Positions 23,694 through 35,976 of a DNA stretch of 64,000 nucleotides are shown piece after piece. Positions within the stretch are counted from its first letter, which is position 1; each line of letters opens with the position of its first letter. The notes under the pieces are model-generated. The model did not search any database and had not been told where the DNA came from. It worked only from the letters and a program-made list of their open reading frames with translations. Source of the stretch: Ptychodera flava (lineage: Eukaryota; Hemichordata; Enteropneusta; Ptychoderidae); the NCBI RefSeq assembly GCF_041260155.1, contig NC_091936.1:43994930-44058929 (forward strand). Reading direction: 5' to 3'. The position numbers and the translations under genes were made by a program.

Positions 23694-23761
23694 ATAACAA
23701 GAAACGACTATTGAAATATGACAGGTTCCCAGTGTTGTGTAGCGTGGAAATTTAATGTAGG

Positions 23762-23838
23762 AACTAAATTGAAAAACACACAACTACATTTGCTGTGCAG
23801 AGACACTCAGATGTAGTTGTGTGTTTTTCAATTTAGTT
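23762..23838. repeat. Perfect 28-bp hairpin with 21-nt loop
   Basis: The left arm starts AACTAAATTGAAAAACACAC. The right arm, 23,811-23,838, is its exact reverse complement. The loop is 23,790-23,810. TA tracts flank it nearby on the left and directly on the right. Confidence 0.95.
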
Positions 23839-23847
23839 TATATATAT

Positions 23848-23922
<75 letters not shown>
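23838..23922. repeat. (TA)n tract
   Basis: Second long TA run, directly abutting the right arm of the hairpin. Confidence 0.97.
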
Positions 23923-24000
23923 CAACTAATTATACACACTAGAATATTGTACAGAATAAGAAAAAACGTATAGTAATATAAGGCGAGGAAAAAAAAATTA

Positions 24001-24060
24001 TCTGTTCAACGGGCCCGACCGACCCATATTTGGACCACTCCACATTTTCTTTTTTTTTTC
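24001..24060. repeat. Short dispersed repeat with A/T tails
   Basis: CTGTTCAACGGGC followed by a pyrimidine-rich stretch, with an A-run on the left and a T-run on the right. A related sequence occurs inverted at about 25,500-25,580, again between A- and T-runs. This could be a SINE-like family; two copies are too few to say. Confidence 0.4.
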
Positions 24061-24431
24061 CCAAATCTTTACGAATCTGAAGAAACGCGGAGATGTTATT
24101 CAGTGAACATCTGTCTGTAAGATGAACGACCTTCACATTTTCGATGACATTGACTGGGGTGAGATTGATACAGGCTATGATTTGAAGAGTAAAGGTGGAA
24201 GCGCATCACAAACATCTGGTCAAGGTGTATGGCAGGGTTAATACGCCGTGGAAAATAAACTATTACGCCACGTGTTCCGTATAGCGTAGACACTCTGTAC
24301 TGTATTGTTTCACCGGCATTTATTTCACGTCCGAGTGGTTGTACAGTCTATATTTTCTAGTGTTCCTATTTTAAGTGTTACTTGAAAATTCTTTATTGTT
24401 CTTTGAGTCGTCACTCGCTCCGATTTTCGTC

Positions 24432-24623
24432 ATGGCTTTCTCCTATCGAATGTGTGATTGTAAGCAGCAGTTCTCACTGCAGGACGGACATGATTTGTGT
24501 TTCCGTTGTCGAGAATGCACAAGGAGTCAACCTTGTGACATTTGTTTGACTTGGACACAGGACGAATGGTCTAATTTCGCTCCCTCGCTCGCACGACGAC
24601 GTCCCGTACATCCCCGGAGCTGA
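24432..24623 (+). pseudogene. Cys-rich gag-like fragment (possible DIRS-type)
   Basis: From ATG, 63 codons with MCDCKQQF, HDLCFRCREC and QPCDICLTWTQDEW, a paired-Cys pattern. This resembles the N-terminal gag region of DIRS-type (tyrosine-recombinase) retrotransposons. That assignment is from memory of the pattern and is uncertain. It stops soon after, and an inverted-repeat element follows at 24,714. The 250 bases upstream may be its leader. Confidence 0.45.
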
Positions 24624-24713
24624 CCCGTCAGTTTCTGAGTCGTGAGTTTTGGTTGGAATGCACCGTGCTCATATGGCTGGTGACACCAACACAGAAATTA
24701 GCTCCGTTAGATT

Positions 24714-25303
24714 CAGGTGCCGCCAATGAAGCAAAAAGGTGTTCGTGCTAAGTTTTTCAGCGGGCAGGCAGATTTCAAAACTAATCAGCGGGCGGGGAGA
24801 AAATATCGATATTTACTGTGGGCGGGGAAGAAATTTCATTACTTTCAACGGGCAGGGAGAAAATTTTTGACAGTGGGCACCGGAAAATACGTAGAGGGAG
24901 GGGCAAGCGGCGTGCTTAATAGAACCTAACTTAGAAGGGAGCAATGTTCCAAGGTATACTGCTAACTGCTTGCATGGTTTTGTGTTGATCTGGGTTGCAT
25001 AGTGGGCATCTAGTGGGCAATGGGGAATTTCAGTAGTAGGGAGAGGGCAGCGGGGAGCTTGAATTGATGTGGGGAGTGGGGAGCGGGCAGACTGTAGATA
25101 CCGGAGGGCAGTGGGCATCAAAATTCAGTGGGAAGGCACATTTTCACTGTATACCAGTGGGAGGGCAGTTACGAACAGCATTCACTTTCCCCTCAAAGTT
25201 TTAGGTCAGGGTCAAAAATAAGAAAAATCGGTATATCAGCCTTCAAAACAGGTTTTGTGATAATTTTGAGAAATTCATGAAATTTACCAGTTGGCGGCAC
25301 CTG
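24714..25303. mobile_element. 590-bp inverted-repeat element (MITE-like)
   Basis: Ends are perfect 13-bp inverted repeats, CAGGTGCCGCCAA. The direct repeat TAGATT flanks both sides (24,708-24,713 and 25,304-25,309). The interior has recurrent GGGCAGGGAG or GGGCGGGGA blocks separated by AAATTT-rich spacers and no transposase, so it is non-autonomous. Confidence 0.85.
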
Positions 25304-26650
25304 TAGATTGACCTGTAGAAGTGAAGGCAAAGAAGCTGTTCTGAGACAACCAATCCATGTCAACAAAAAATTGAAAAATTCATGAACGTACTAAACAACA
25401 TATCCAGTATATGTTATGTGACTAAGAAAAAGCATGAAACACACAAAAAGTGTTTATATTATATGTTCTGTTTAAGAAAAACCAAAAAAAAAATCAAAAA
25501 AAAAAAAAAAAAAAATCCGACCTACCTACCCAACTTTAAAGTCATCCCGCCCGTTGAACAGCTTTTTTTTTTTTTTTGGCCTAATGTGAGAAATACTAAA
25601 AGTGCATCAAAACTTGCAGCTTCTACCCTTAAACATGGAAACGTTGTAAAATACGAAACAAAGATAAAGTTACATCCATCGATCAATGTAACATTGATTT
25701 AAAGCGAACAGTGTGTTACAAACTGATTCAATTGACCTGTTTGTTTGTTTGTTTGTTTGTTTGTTTGTTTTTTGTTTTTTAATTCCTTCTGTACCATTGA
25801 AAGACACTGACGGAGAACTTCATGATTTGGTTTTTTACTATTTGCCGTCATAGTCATATAGACTGGATGAATACTTTCTTGTACTTTTGTTGTCTGAAAT
25901 ATGTCCTTTTCATTGTTTTTTATATGGCGTTTGAAATGCAAAAGATGTGTTCAGTCACAGACAAATAGAAGAAATTGTTTCTATTTGTCTGTGGTTCAGT
26001 ACAGGATGAGGGAATTACTTCACAAAACGGTTATTTTGTTCATCTGGAACAACAAATTCTATAATTTTCCTTTGCATATTTAGTGTAAGTAATTAATGAT
26101 TCTACGTTTCACAATAGCTTTTATAAAAGATGTATTGAAGTTAAATTTACACTTTGAAAAGTCATTTAACTGTTGTGTGTGTAATTGAACTGTCGATGTG
26201 AACAATCGATGTGTTTGGCAGTCGTGTACAGACAAAACTATAGTGCCTTACCCGTATACATTTATGTACACATGTCATATTTTCTTCCTACACAGAGAGT
26301 CTTTGCTTTTGTGTATTCACATTTCAGCGCGGTGTTTTTTTGTACATTTGTTGATTTCCATATCCTTGCACAAAATTTGTTACCCTCTCTGCGATACCTG
26401 CACAAAAATGGCTTAAACTAAACTGTTGCATGAAAAACGGTGAAACCCCTCCAAATCGTATACAAGGCCTCTCCTGTCAATTCTGTCTAGGCCCAAACAA
26501 TATAGGCGCATATACTAAATGCATCGAATTGAAAGCTTTAAACTTCGGCTTACAGATTGCTCCTGTTAAATCATGGACAGTCTCTACTGTCTATTGTTAA
26601 ATTCAATATTTTTTTAAACTAGGGAATAAATATTCCTCTTTTTAAATTTA
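25304..26650. other. Stretch without recognisable gene
   Basis: AT-rich. It includes a poly-A/poly-T bounded repeat at about 25,480-25,580 and a (TTTG)n run at about 25,738-25,770. The missing last exon of the galactosyltransferase gene would be expected in this direction, but I did not find its CCSDxAVSFHY coding motif. Confidence 0.5.
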
Positions 26651-26779
26651 CGGATACTTCTTGTTCCCAGACTAGCAGCAATTCGCGGTTCTAACTCGCA
26701 TTCCACAAAATCCTTTCTGAACTGTTAAAACAACGTTGCCCAAGCATTTTAGCGGAAAGATCATGTTGAATCCACTTAC

Positions 26780-27973
26780 CGAAACAGCTGGGTAGTATTC
26801 GTAGTCATACAGCCATCTATGCAACTTTTCCTGAAAATACTTGTCCAATTTGAGAGGCAAGAAACGATTTCTACCAGACCTATCTCGTGAATCTCCGTGT
26901 TGTACACCTAATCTTTCCAAGCATTGCCCCATCAGAACATCTTCAATACCTTTTTCACCTTTTTGACACAAGCTATCATTGCTCAAACCTACATCCACCA
27001 ACCTTACCAGTCCAGCTTTACTCAGGGTGTATCCAGCACCTCCGCTCATGTAGCTTTGATTGGTTTCCGGATAATGAAATCGGTGCCCGAAATAGATGAG
27101 GTTTTGGGGGTCGTGTGCATCAAGGAAGGTTCTCAAATTTTCAAGGATGACGTAGGTATCATCGTCAGCCTTGAGGAACCAATCAGCATCGTCCGAATGG
27201 TGATTGCGAACGTACTGGAAGGCGGCCTTCGTCTTTCCCCAGAGCATTTCGTAACCTTCGGTGACATTCAGACCGATAACCTGGCGTTCAGGACTCGCAC
27301 TGCTGCTAACATATACAATTTTGTTGCAGCGTTTACCCCATGTCTGCTTGACGGCTTGCAACCTAGACATGGTTTTCGGCCATGTTGTAACGATACATAG
27401 GATTCGTACTTTATCGAACAGACTCCCACGGGTTGTTGTTTCTGTGGCAACATCAGCATGAAATGATTAAAAAAATACATTACATGTAAACATGATTTGT
27501 CGCAGCTGCGCCTAGTACACATGTCACGTCGACATGGTGGGCTAGGTTACTGTACATTACCAGTCATCTTGATTTTGCTGGTTTTGTATAAACATAGATT
27601 CCAACTGATCTTTATCAACGAAAATAACATTTTTATGTTAGAGAAAGTACACACACTGCTGGATATTCTATACGTGTGGTATTTTAAGGATTTTTCGTCG
27701 TCCAAAGTGACTGCGAGAGAATTTATCTGACGCGTAGAGCATAACATTAACTCTGTATTCGATTGTAAACGTTCGATACTTACCATTCTGACGTATCAAT
27801 TTTTCATGGAAGACATTGCCAGTGATGTTGAGACCGCGTTCATACTTGGCCGATGGACGAACGATGACTTGATTTAGGAAAGTAACAAGAAGGATCATGA
27901 TACAGAGTCGTACGATAAACAATGGGATTTTCCTTGTCATCCGAGAAAATACTCCTTGCGTGAAATAGTTCAT
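26780..27973 (-). CDS. Core-1 beta-1,3-galactosyltransferase-like protein, partial (exons 1-2)
   Basis: Exon 1 (27,973-27,784) and exon 2 (27,441-26,780) join in phase 1 to give 284 residues. A type II membrane anchor lies at about residues 15-35 (IPLFIVRLCIMILLVTFL). The catalytic domain of the C1GALT1 (T-synthase, GT31) family follows: VRILCIVTTW, KQTWGKRCNK, WFLKADDDTYV with its DDD metal-binding motif, YFGHRF, YMSGGAGYTLSK and EDVLMGQCLE with GDSRD. This family adds galactose to O-linked GalNAc in the Golgi. Exon 2 ends exactly at a GTAAGT donor after YYPAVS. The family's final exon is therefore expected downstream but is not seen, so the model is incomplete at the C-terminus. Confidence 0.88.
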
Positions 27974-28234
27974 GTTTAATGGTTGGAAGGCTTAGCGTAT
28001 TTCGCAGCTCCAGTTATACCTATTCTTTTACCATCAACTTAGTAAGGACGAAGCTAAGCACGGTCTCGATTCTGTAAAATGAAAACATATGAAGCTTTGA
28101 GATGCAAATGCTTATGGATAAGTCTTGTTTTACGATGTACACTACCATCATAATTATGCCTACCTGTGATTTATCGTCGCACCACATCAATACTTTTTTT
28201 CCAACTGGTGTACAACGAACACTCAGTCTGTTAA

Positions 28235-31211
28235 GGCTGCGTTCACAGGATGTGGGGGGGGGGGGGGGGCTGGAGGAACCGTGATTGGAATCTTATTTTT
28301 TCAGGTCCTCCGGTATTACCCTTATCGAATCCACCAATCTATATGAAAAATTTTCCCCTCAAACAAAGTATCACATAGTCGCATTTTTATAAGGTGTGTA
28401 CGCCAAACATGTATTGCACTGTTCTGCTCGCAGATGTTCGACACTACCTGTTATCAGCAGTTTGTAGAGTCATATTCCTAGGCAAGTTCTTAAATTGATT
28501 CACTTTTAATTGCATCAGTGGACGTTTGGGATATCAGTCTAGGCCGACTTGCGTAAATCCAAATCAGGTCCGGTAGAATGGAACCAGCTGAAGACAACAC
28601 AAAATGATGATCATGAGAGAGTATGCAAATTAGCGGCAACAATTTGCCAAACAGTGTTAAATGAGAACGGCGACCCACAAAAAAAACCCAAAAACTTTTG
28701 AATGATAAGTACAAGATATATGACCTAGATGCTACTTACAAATGTTTTACAAAATTGACGATACTCAAAGGTTGAAATATTCCATCAAATAAAACTTTTA
28801 ATCTCTGATTTTTGGTGTAATAAAGACAAATTTGGTGAAAAATAAAAAATTCCATTTAGTCACACGTTCTTTCATTTAAATTAGAATCTTTACTGTTCAC
28901 AATTTTACTTTTTTATTATTGCACGATGAGAATGCGAACATTTTATTCACTGCATGAACTTGAAATAATTGTTTAATATATTAATTTTTGGTGATTTCGT
29001 GAAAAACAGTGACTTTCATCTTATGTTTAGAAAATTCAGCATGGTGACCCAATCTTGTTTTTCCTTAATATTTGATATTTCCAATATACCAGAATTCAAA
29101 AATCCCTAATGCAAAAGTGTAACAATAGCTACAAATTTTCTGATCATACACCCTTAAGCAAACCATATTACAAAAATAACATTTGACACTTTTCAGGATT
29201 TTCTGCTTTTGTATTAACTCCAATCTCTTGTTTTTACGTCTTATTATGTTGAAGTATTCAGTATTCACCCTATCAACACAACCTACGTATGTTTTATGTA
29301 CTTTTATATTACTGTCAGTTGCATTTCTTATGCATCGAAATGTCAATATATCATAAAACTCCTGCATATCAACGCTCGGACTGTGTAAAACTAGTTTAAA
29401 CCATTTCAGGATAATTTTAAAAAAATACAAAAAGTCATGTTTATACACAACACAATGTTGAAAAAATATCTACTGACCATTCACATCTTGTTACACTGTA
29501 TGGAAAATGTATTTACTGTAAAATGACAAACACGAATAGCCATAGAAGTAAACTCTAGGCTACCATTACATTCAAGGAGATACGCACTCTTCTTTGTGTA
29601 CCATAGTCACCATTTTTGTGAACAGTGGTACACCTATTGTCCCTTTTGGCCATCGTCTATTGATAACTGTCAAGTGTCCTAGTCTTTCATATGTTGCTCT
29701 GATCTTGTGTACAAATATGTTTCACTGTCATGAGCGACATGTAACCCAAACTCGTCTTCAACTACATCAGAGTCAGAGCTATCTCTGTCACTGTAACTGC
29801 TGGTCTGCAGTGACAGAGACACTACTCGTAGGCAGTAGCAGAGCAGAAGCTGTTTTAACTTTGATAGTTTTGACAATATTTTTGTTCAGTTTATATAACT
29901 GCGTTCTTGTTCTACTCCCTACAGCATGTTGAACCGTCCAGTATTCAGCTTGCCAACACTTCCTGTGTACGCATAGGGAACCCAGAAATCTTGTTGTTGT
30001 TGTTTTTGTTGTTATTTTGTTGTTGTTGTTGTTGTCTGTATGTTGTTTATGTTTATTAGTCCTGTTGTTGTTGTTGACCAATAAAATTCAACGAACACAA
30101 CTGTTGTGTTGTTGTTAATGTTTCAAACGTAACGTAGATGTCATAAGAAATGCTACAAGGACACTATCATTACTTAGCCCCATACAACTATCTGCTGTAT
30201 GAAGAGAGTGTACGTTAGCAGAGAGTTGTATCGGACCAAGTAATGATAGTGTCCTTGTAGCATTTCTTATGACATCTACGTTACGTTTGAAACATTAACA
30301 ACAACACAACAGTGGTGTTCGTTGAATTTTACTGGTCAACAACAACAACAACAACAACACGACGAATAAACATAAACAACAATACAGACAAGAACAACAA
30401 CCAGATGTCGGGCTAAGTAATGATAGTGTCCTTGTAGCATTTCTTATGACATCTACGTTACGTTTGAAACATTAACAACAACACAACAGTTATGTTCGTT
30501 GAATTTTATTGGTCAACAACAACAACAACACGACTAATAAACATAAACAATAATACAGACGACAACAACAACAAAAACAAGAAAAACAACAACAACAACA
30601 ACAACAACAACAAGAACGACAACGACAACAGGATTTCTGGGTTCCCTATGGTGTACGTTGCATTTGTATCATTGAAAAATGACTTTCAGTCTGGACTGTA
30701 AATTAATCATCGTCAATAGTGTTTACATTCAAGTTCAGGCTTTCCTGGGCAAGCTTAATATTGTGTGTTTTAGCATGCTCTGGGAATACAGCAAGAAACT
30801 GTATATGATACATTGTAGAGAAATTTTGAAAAAATTATCAACAGTTGCAGCTTCTGCCCCGTTAAAAGGCCTACGTTTTGTTTTTCTTATGAAGTTTCAT
30901 TCATGTTTCTCTATTTTTTCAAAAAAGTCATAAAATGCGACAAAATGGTTGTAGATTTTGTTTAATTATTACTAAGATTAAAGTTTTTATGACATGAAAT
31001 GTTATTTATTTCCCATTGAATTATCTACTAAACTATGGATTTTGAAAATGTCAAAAATAAATGGGGAACCGAAATAATATTATTTTCAGCGCCCCCTCCA
31101 CTTATACGCCGAGCAAAACTTTCAAGTAGCCCCTCTATTACCCCAAGGATTTTCAAACCCCACTGAATTCCTCCAGTAACCCTCTCGTCACCAGTATTTG
31201 TGAATGCAGCC
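28235..31211. mobile_element. G/C-run TIR element A (2,977 bp), PIF/Harbinger-like target site
   Basis: Ends GGCTGCGTTCACA and TGTGAATGCAGCC are inverted repeats with one mismatch, flanked on both sides by TAA (28,232-28,234 and 31,212-31,214). Inside the left end is a G-run then CTGGAGGAA. The right end has phrases such as CAAAACTTTCAAGTAGCCCC, each leading into a C-run. No transposase was recognised. The 127-codon minus frame at 29,065-29,448 resembles nothing known. The 3-bp TWA duplication is the PIF/Harbinger habit, an inference only. It carries a nested foldback element (29,972-30,650). Related copies are at 56,526-58,170 and, partial, at 32,658-33,150. Confidence 0.8.
29972..30650. mobile_element. 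Foldback element inside element A
   Basis: Termini are CATAGGGAACCCAGAAATC and its inverse, followed inward by (TTG)n/(CAA)n. The core has arms around ACAAGGACACTATCATTACT and CAAACGTAACGTAGATGTCA, with a further partial direct copy at about 30,415-30,560. The 7-bp direct repeat GTGTACG flanks it (29,965-29,971 and 30,651-30,657). Element C at 56,526-58,170 has the matching site without this insertion. Confidence 0.85.
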
Positions 31212-31214
31212 TAA

Positions 31215-32192
31215 AGGTTTTTTAATATGACCTTTGTACGTAGGAGCCTGAAATTACCAATCAGAAACCAGGAACAATTCCCGTCTTTATGAGCGTAACG
31301 TTGCCAGCCAGTGATCTTTGTACTTATAAACACATATGTAATTAAATTAAAAGAGTCTGTATATCTGTCTCGTTAGCCATCATCCTCAATATTAAAATCC
31401 TATGTGTCAGCTGTTCTTATTGTCACACGATTATCGTTTGCATAGGTTCCAGCGACCTTTAACCGCTGGAACTGGTAATGGAATACCTTACTCTTGATAA
31501 CACCATGATCTTCAGCGTTACGTTTGTGGAGACAGAACAATATTCACACAGATTATACTCTAATAGACCTTTCCGTAAATGAGCTTGTCGTGACACAGTT
31601 CAAAATATTGATTTACTTTTTTCAAGTGTTAGATCACCGATCGTCAAATTTCTATCTGTAAGTTATCATACATATAACGTACTTTCCCTCAAATAGAAAG
31701 TGACATTTACTTCGAAAAGAGTTTTTGAAAATACGCAGCTGGTAAATCAATGAATCTGTAGTACGTTGCAGCCAGTCAATATTCCAATTTATTCATTCAA
31801 ATAGAAAACACATCCAATAGGCTAATAATTAACCTTTCCGCTGTATTGATGAATGCTGTTTGGCCGTTTTTCGAATTGATTGGATTTTAAAAGCGGTGAA
31901 ATTATGAAATATTGATAAAAACCATGAACACAGTTACAAGCTTGCGCCGTGCCATACAGATGTGTGCAGGGTCAGGTAGTGAAAGTTTATCTACAATTCC
32001 GAGATACTGTACGTATATTAGATGTAAATAACAAGTAATGCGAGAAGTCATATGTTTTATTGAACAAGGTAACAAGTGAATGAGTTCATATCAGCAGGCG
32101 TAGTGTGTATGGATCGGATGGTGTTGTTTTTGACGATTGGTTGTTTCTGTGATCGACTGAAATACCGCCAAGCTGATAATTACTGACAGCAC
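31215..32192. other. Stretch without recognisable gene
   Basis: AT-rich sequence between element A and the second foldback copy. Nothing was recognised. Confidence 0.5.
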
Positions 32193-32240
32193 GGGGAACC
32201 CAGATATCTGGCTGTTGTTGTTGTTTATGTTTATTAGTCG

Positions 32241-32289
<49 letters not shown>

Positions 32290-33150
32290 GACCAATAAAA
32301 TTCAACGAACACCACTGTTGTGTTGTTGTTAATGTTTCAAACGTAACGTAGGTGTCATAAGAAATGCTACAAGGACACTATCATTACTTGGTCCGATACA
32401 ACTCTCTGCTAACGTACACTCTCTTCATACAGCAGATAGTTGTATTGGGCGAAGTAATGATAGTGTCCTTGTAGCTTTTATTATGACATCTAAGTTACGT
32501 TTGAAACATTAACAACAACACAACAGTTATGTTCGTTGAATTTTATTGGTCAACAACAACAACAACACGACTAATAAAAATAAACAACAATACAGACAAC
32601 AACAACAGCAACAACAACATAAACAACAATAACAACAAGATTTCTGGGTTCCCTATGGTGTACGTTGCATTTGTATCATTGATAAATGACTTTCAGTCTG
32701 GACTCTAATTTTATCGTCAATAGTGTTTACATTCAAGTTCAGGCTTTCCTGGGCAAGCTTAATATTGTGTGTTTTAGCATGCTCTGGGAATACAGCAAGA
32801 AACTGTATATGATACATTGTAGAGAAATTTTGAAAAAATTATCAACAGTTGCAGCTTCTGCCCCGTTAAAAGGCTACGTTTTGTTTTTCTTATGAAGTTT
32901 CATTTATGATTTCTCTATTTGTTTTCAAAAAAGTCATAAAATGCGACAAAATGTTTGTAGATTTTGTTTAATTATTACTAAGATTAAAGTTTTTATGACA
33001 TAAAAATGTTATTTATTTCCCATTGAATTATCTACTAAACTATGGAATTTGAAAATGTCAAAAATAATGGGGAACCGAAATAATTATTTTCAGCGCCCCC
33101 TCCACTTATACGTCGAGCAAAACTTTCAAGTAACCCCTCTATTACCCCAT
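32193..33150. mobile_element. Second foldback copy with captured part of element A
   Basis: 32,193-32,657 is the same foldback element, with its loop in the opposite orientation to the first copy. It continues directly into about 490 bases (32,658-33,150) nearly identical to element A at 30,651-31,145. To the left the homology stops at the foldback terminus (GGGGAACCC), with no left half of element A. To the right it stops before element A's TIR. The 69-codon frame at 32,686-32,895 is shared with 30,679-30,933 only because of this duplication. Confidence 0.85.
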
Positions 33151-33415
33151 GTATCACATGTTAAATAAAATATTTCAGTGATATTAAATCTAACATTACT
33201 CATTCGGCATGGCCTTGGCACTTTGATAATTTGCATAATTCTGATATGGCTGCCAACATTTCTTCAAACAATATTTTCGCCCATACATCACATAATAAAA
33301 AGGCTATTTCAGTGATTTTAAAGTAAACTGTGTTTCTTTGGCATTGGAAAACGATTTTGAGGTAAAACGTTTTTGCATTAATTTGTATAAATCCAATATG
33401 GCTGCCAAAGTAATG
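33151..33415. repeat. Imperfect tandem duplication, about 130 bp
   Basis: Two diverged units share ATTTCAGTGAT(A/T)TTAAA, TTGGCA, TTGCAT(A/T)A and ATATGGCTGCCAA. Degenerate, but in the same order. Confidence 0.55.
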
Positions 33416-35960
33416 CTCCTTTGCTTAATAACTTCTCATACCTAAAAGGTACATTTTAGCACTAGGAATCCATCAAAAAGAAACTGTTAAGTCCTTAAAC
33501 GTTTATTTTTAAAATATTGAAAAGATGCTATAAATTTATTTACAATACAGATCCTTTTAAGAATAAAAGTTTATTTCAATATGTGTGTTGATCCTTAATG
33601 TATTAAAACACTCCATTAAAATACTGTCTTTTGTAAAGAATGCGATATGTTAAGCATAGCAAATTTGACACACTTAAATGTAAGACTTACAAAAAGATAA
33701 AAGTAAGCATATGTTAACATATGTTTTACTATTAAGATTTAAGAAGGTCATGTAGTGTTAATTATTTTGTGATTTTTTCTCTTTTTCTGAATGTAACATC
33801 GAATTAATATGTGTACAGAATTATATTTGAGATTTGTGTAAACAAAAACTTTAAGGTGACCAAAAATAACAAATGCTACAATACAGACCTTATCAACATA
33901 CAAACTCACAAACATTGGAAACTGTAGGTTTAGCAAAGGCTTAAAATTAATCCCAACACCTAATCATCGCAACAAGCGTCAATCAAATGAATTCTCTTAT
34001 GTAACACATAGACAATAATTATATGCTAATCTGCGAAACGCATATAATTGTTCAATTTATAGTAAACTTCGAGAAATGTGAAAAAATGACACAAAACAGA
34101 TAATATGCGGTATGCGGTGGTCGTCACATCCCACAAGAGTGAAAAAGCTGGGAATCCATGACATTGGTATTTCAGTAATAACCTAATGTCCTATTTTATT
34201 TTCACACTTACATTTTCGGTCAATCCCTATATATACCGATCTATCGATTTCCCTTATGTCGACCGACATACTGGACATGCCTGATCGTAACATGCTTTTT
34301 TTTGCAAATAACGAAACTCCATCTGTCAAACTTTTTAGAATTTACATCATGCGCGGTACATTTTGCGGCCATTCAATTTTTGGAATATGAAACCAAATAA
34401 TTTATATTCGAAGTAATCTGGGAAATATGATTTTTCTGTCATACGTTGAGGAATGTTCGATTCTCACCTTTCTATTGACAGAATGTTCGATATTGTAATC
34501 AGAGTATCTCTTGAAAATAACGATTACTGCAGAACTAAAGGCTCCAAAAAACGTGACCGCGGGCAATTTGATTTTAAGTACATAAAGATTGATGATATAT
34601 TTACCATCATTTTCATGCCGTGGATGCATTGCACACATTAGCCACATCACACTCCGACGACGACACAGACATACGCCAAAAGTAACGTATCGTTACTGAA
34701 ATTTGCTACTTCCACTTGTGCTAATCTCTCTTCGCATCTCTGCCACCATGTCATCTGCCTTGATCGACACGATGTAGCTCCCTCAGGATCGTGCTACTTT
34801 GAAAACCAAAGAGAGATGCAAAATAGTCAACGGACGCTCAGAGTTGGGGATGTGAGAAGGGCACCCGACGCATGGCATCCACGGTATTACTTGGCCAAAA
34901 AATTAGCCTCATGTTATGACTAATCAAATTTAATCCTTCGAGCAGAGAGCAAATTTACAACTCGCGTTTCACAGTCGTCGCCATATTTCCTTTTCCACAC
35001 TGAGTTTTATGTGGTTGACACTTGAAAAAAGCTTCAAGTAAAACCATCCACAAAGAAACTGCAAATGACGACAAGACGAACACTGATGCCGCCATCAAGG
35101 TTCTGTAATAACACAAGACTGTATAAATCCTTTGCGCTTTGACATTTTTCGATTTTATTTTGTATTCTTACATCTTGCCCTAATGTCACCAAATCACCTA
35201 CCAACGAATTTAGCCCTGAACACCCAAATTTCCGCAAAAATCAAATACGACATTTGGGTAAAATATAAATCTGTTAGGCTAAAAACCGTTATTTCTTCAG
35301 TTAAATTAGGCCTACATGTCTAGACCCAATGATATTCATAATCTATCAAATTCAAATCGAATAAATGAAATAATTGAATCGCCGCCTTATTTACGGCGAA
35401 AAAAGAATGGCATGCTGCAAGTTTATAAAGTATGTCGTTGTGAAGTACTCGATAGAAAGGAAAATGACATTTTAGCAATCATAAACCTTCAAGTCGATAT
35501 GTCTATTCGAAAGACATAATATTGTTTGGCCGCGAATCGTCACAGATTGTAAGCTTAGGTTTGTAGTTATGCTGTATTGCATGGGTATGGAATATTACCC
35601 TCAATGGACAACAAACTAATCGTGTTATCTAGATTAAAATGAATACAAATATGACGCAATATATAGAATTGTTATACCTGTATACAAGACAGTGCAGGAC
35701 CGAGGTCGAGGAGACTGCAACAGCTGAAGACGTGTAAACATGTTGAAAACAAGTACTGAAGGTAAAGTCCCGTATGTGATGCCAAAAGGCTACATGTAGG
35801 AATAAAGTTATTTTTGCAATAAGTTACACGACATTTGTAAGCATACATATTCCGAAATCTCAGTCACTCATGTATTCTTCCTCGCATAATGAAGTCATGA
35901 ATTGCCTCAATGAAGACATAATTGGCGAAAGCCATTACATGACCAAAAGTCATTTCACTA
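33416..35960. other. Stretch without recognisable gene
   Basis: Mostly AT-rich. A less AT-rich part at 34,640-35,250 holds short frames on both strands with no domain I recognise. Confidence 0.5.
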
Positions 35961-35976
35961 TCGAAAGAGAATATAG

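Noticed and set aside
23363..23783. Long Tyr/Ile frames
   Set aside because: Translations of TA and TACA repeats.
26924..27400. 158-codon plus-strand frame
   Set aside because: Antisense shadow of galactosyltransferase exon 2.
29065..29448. 127-codon minus frame inside element A as a possible transposase
   Set aside because: No DDE-type motifs or DNA-binding pattern visible; AT-rich composition typical of chance frames.
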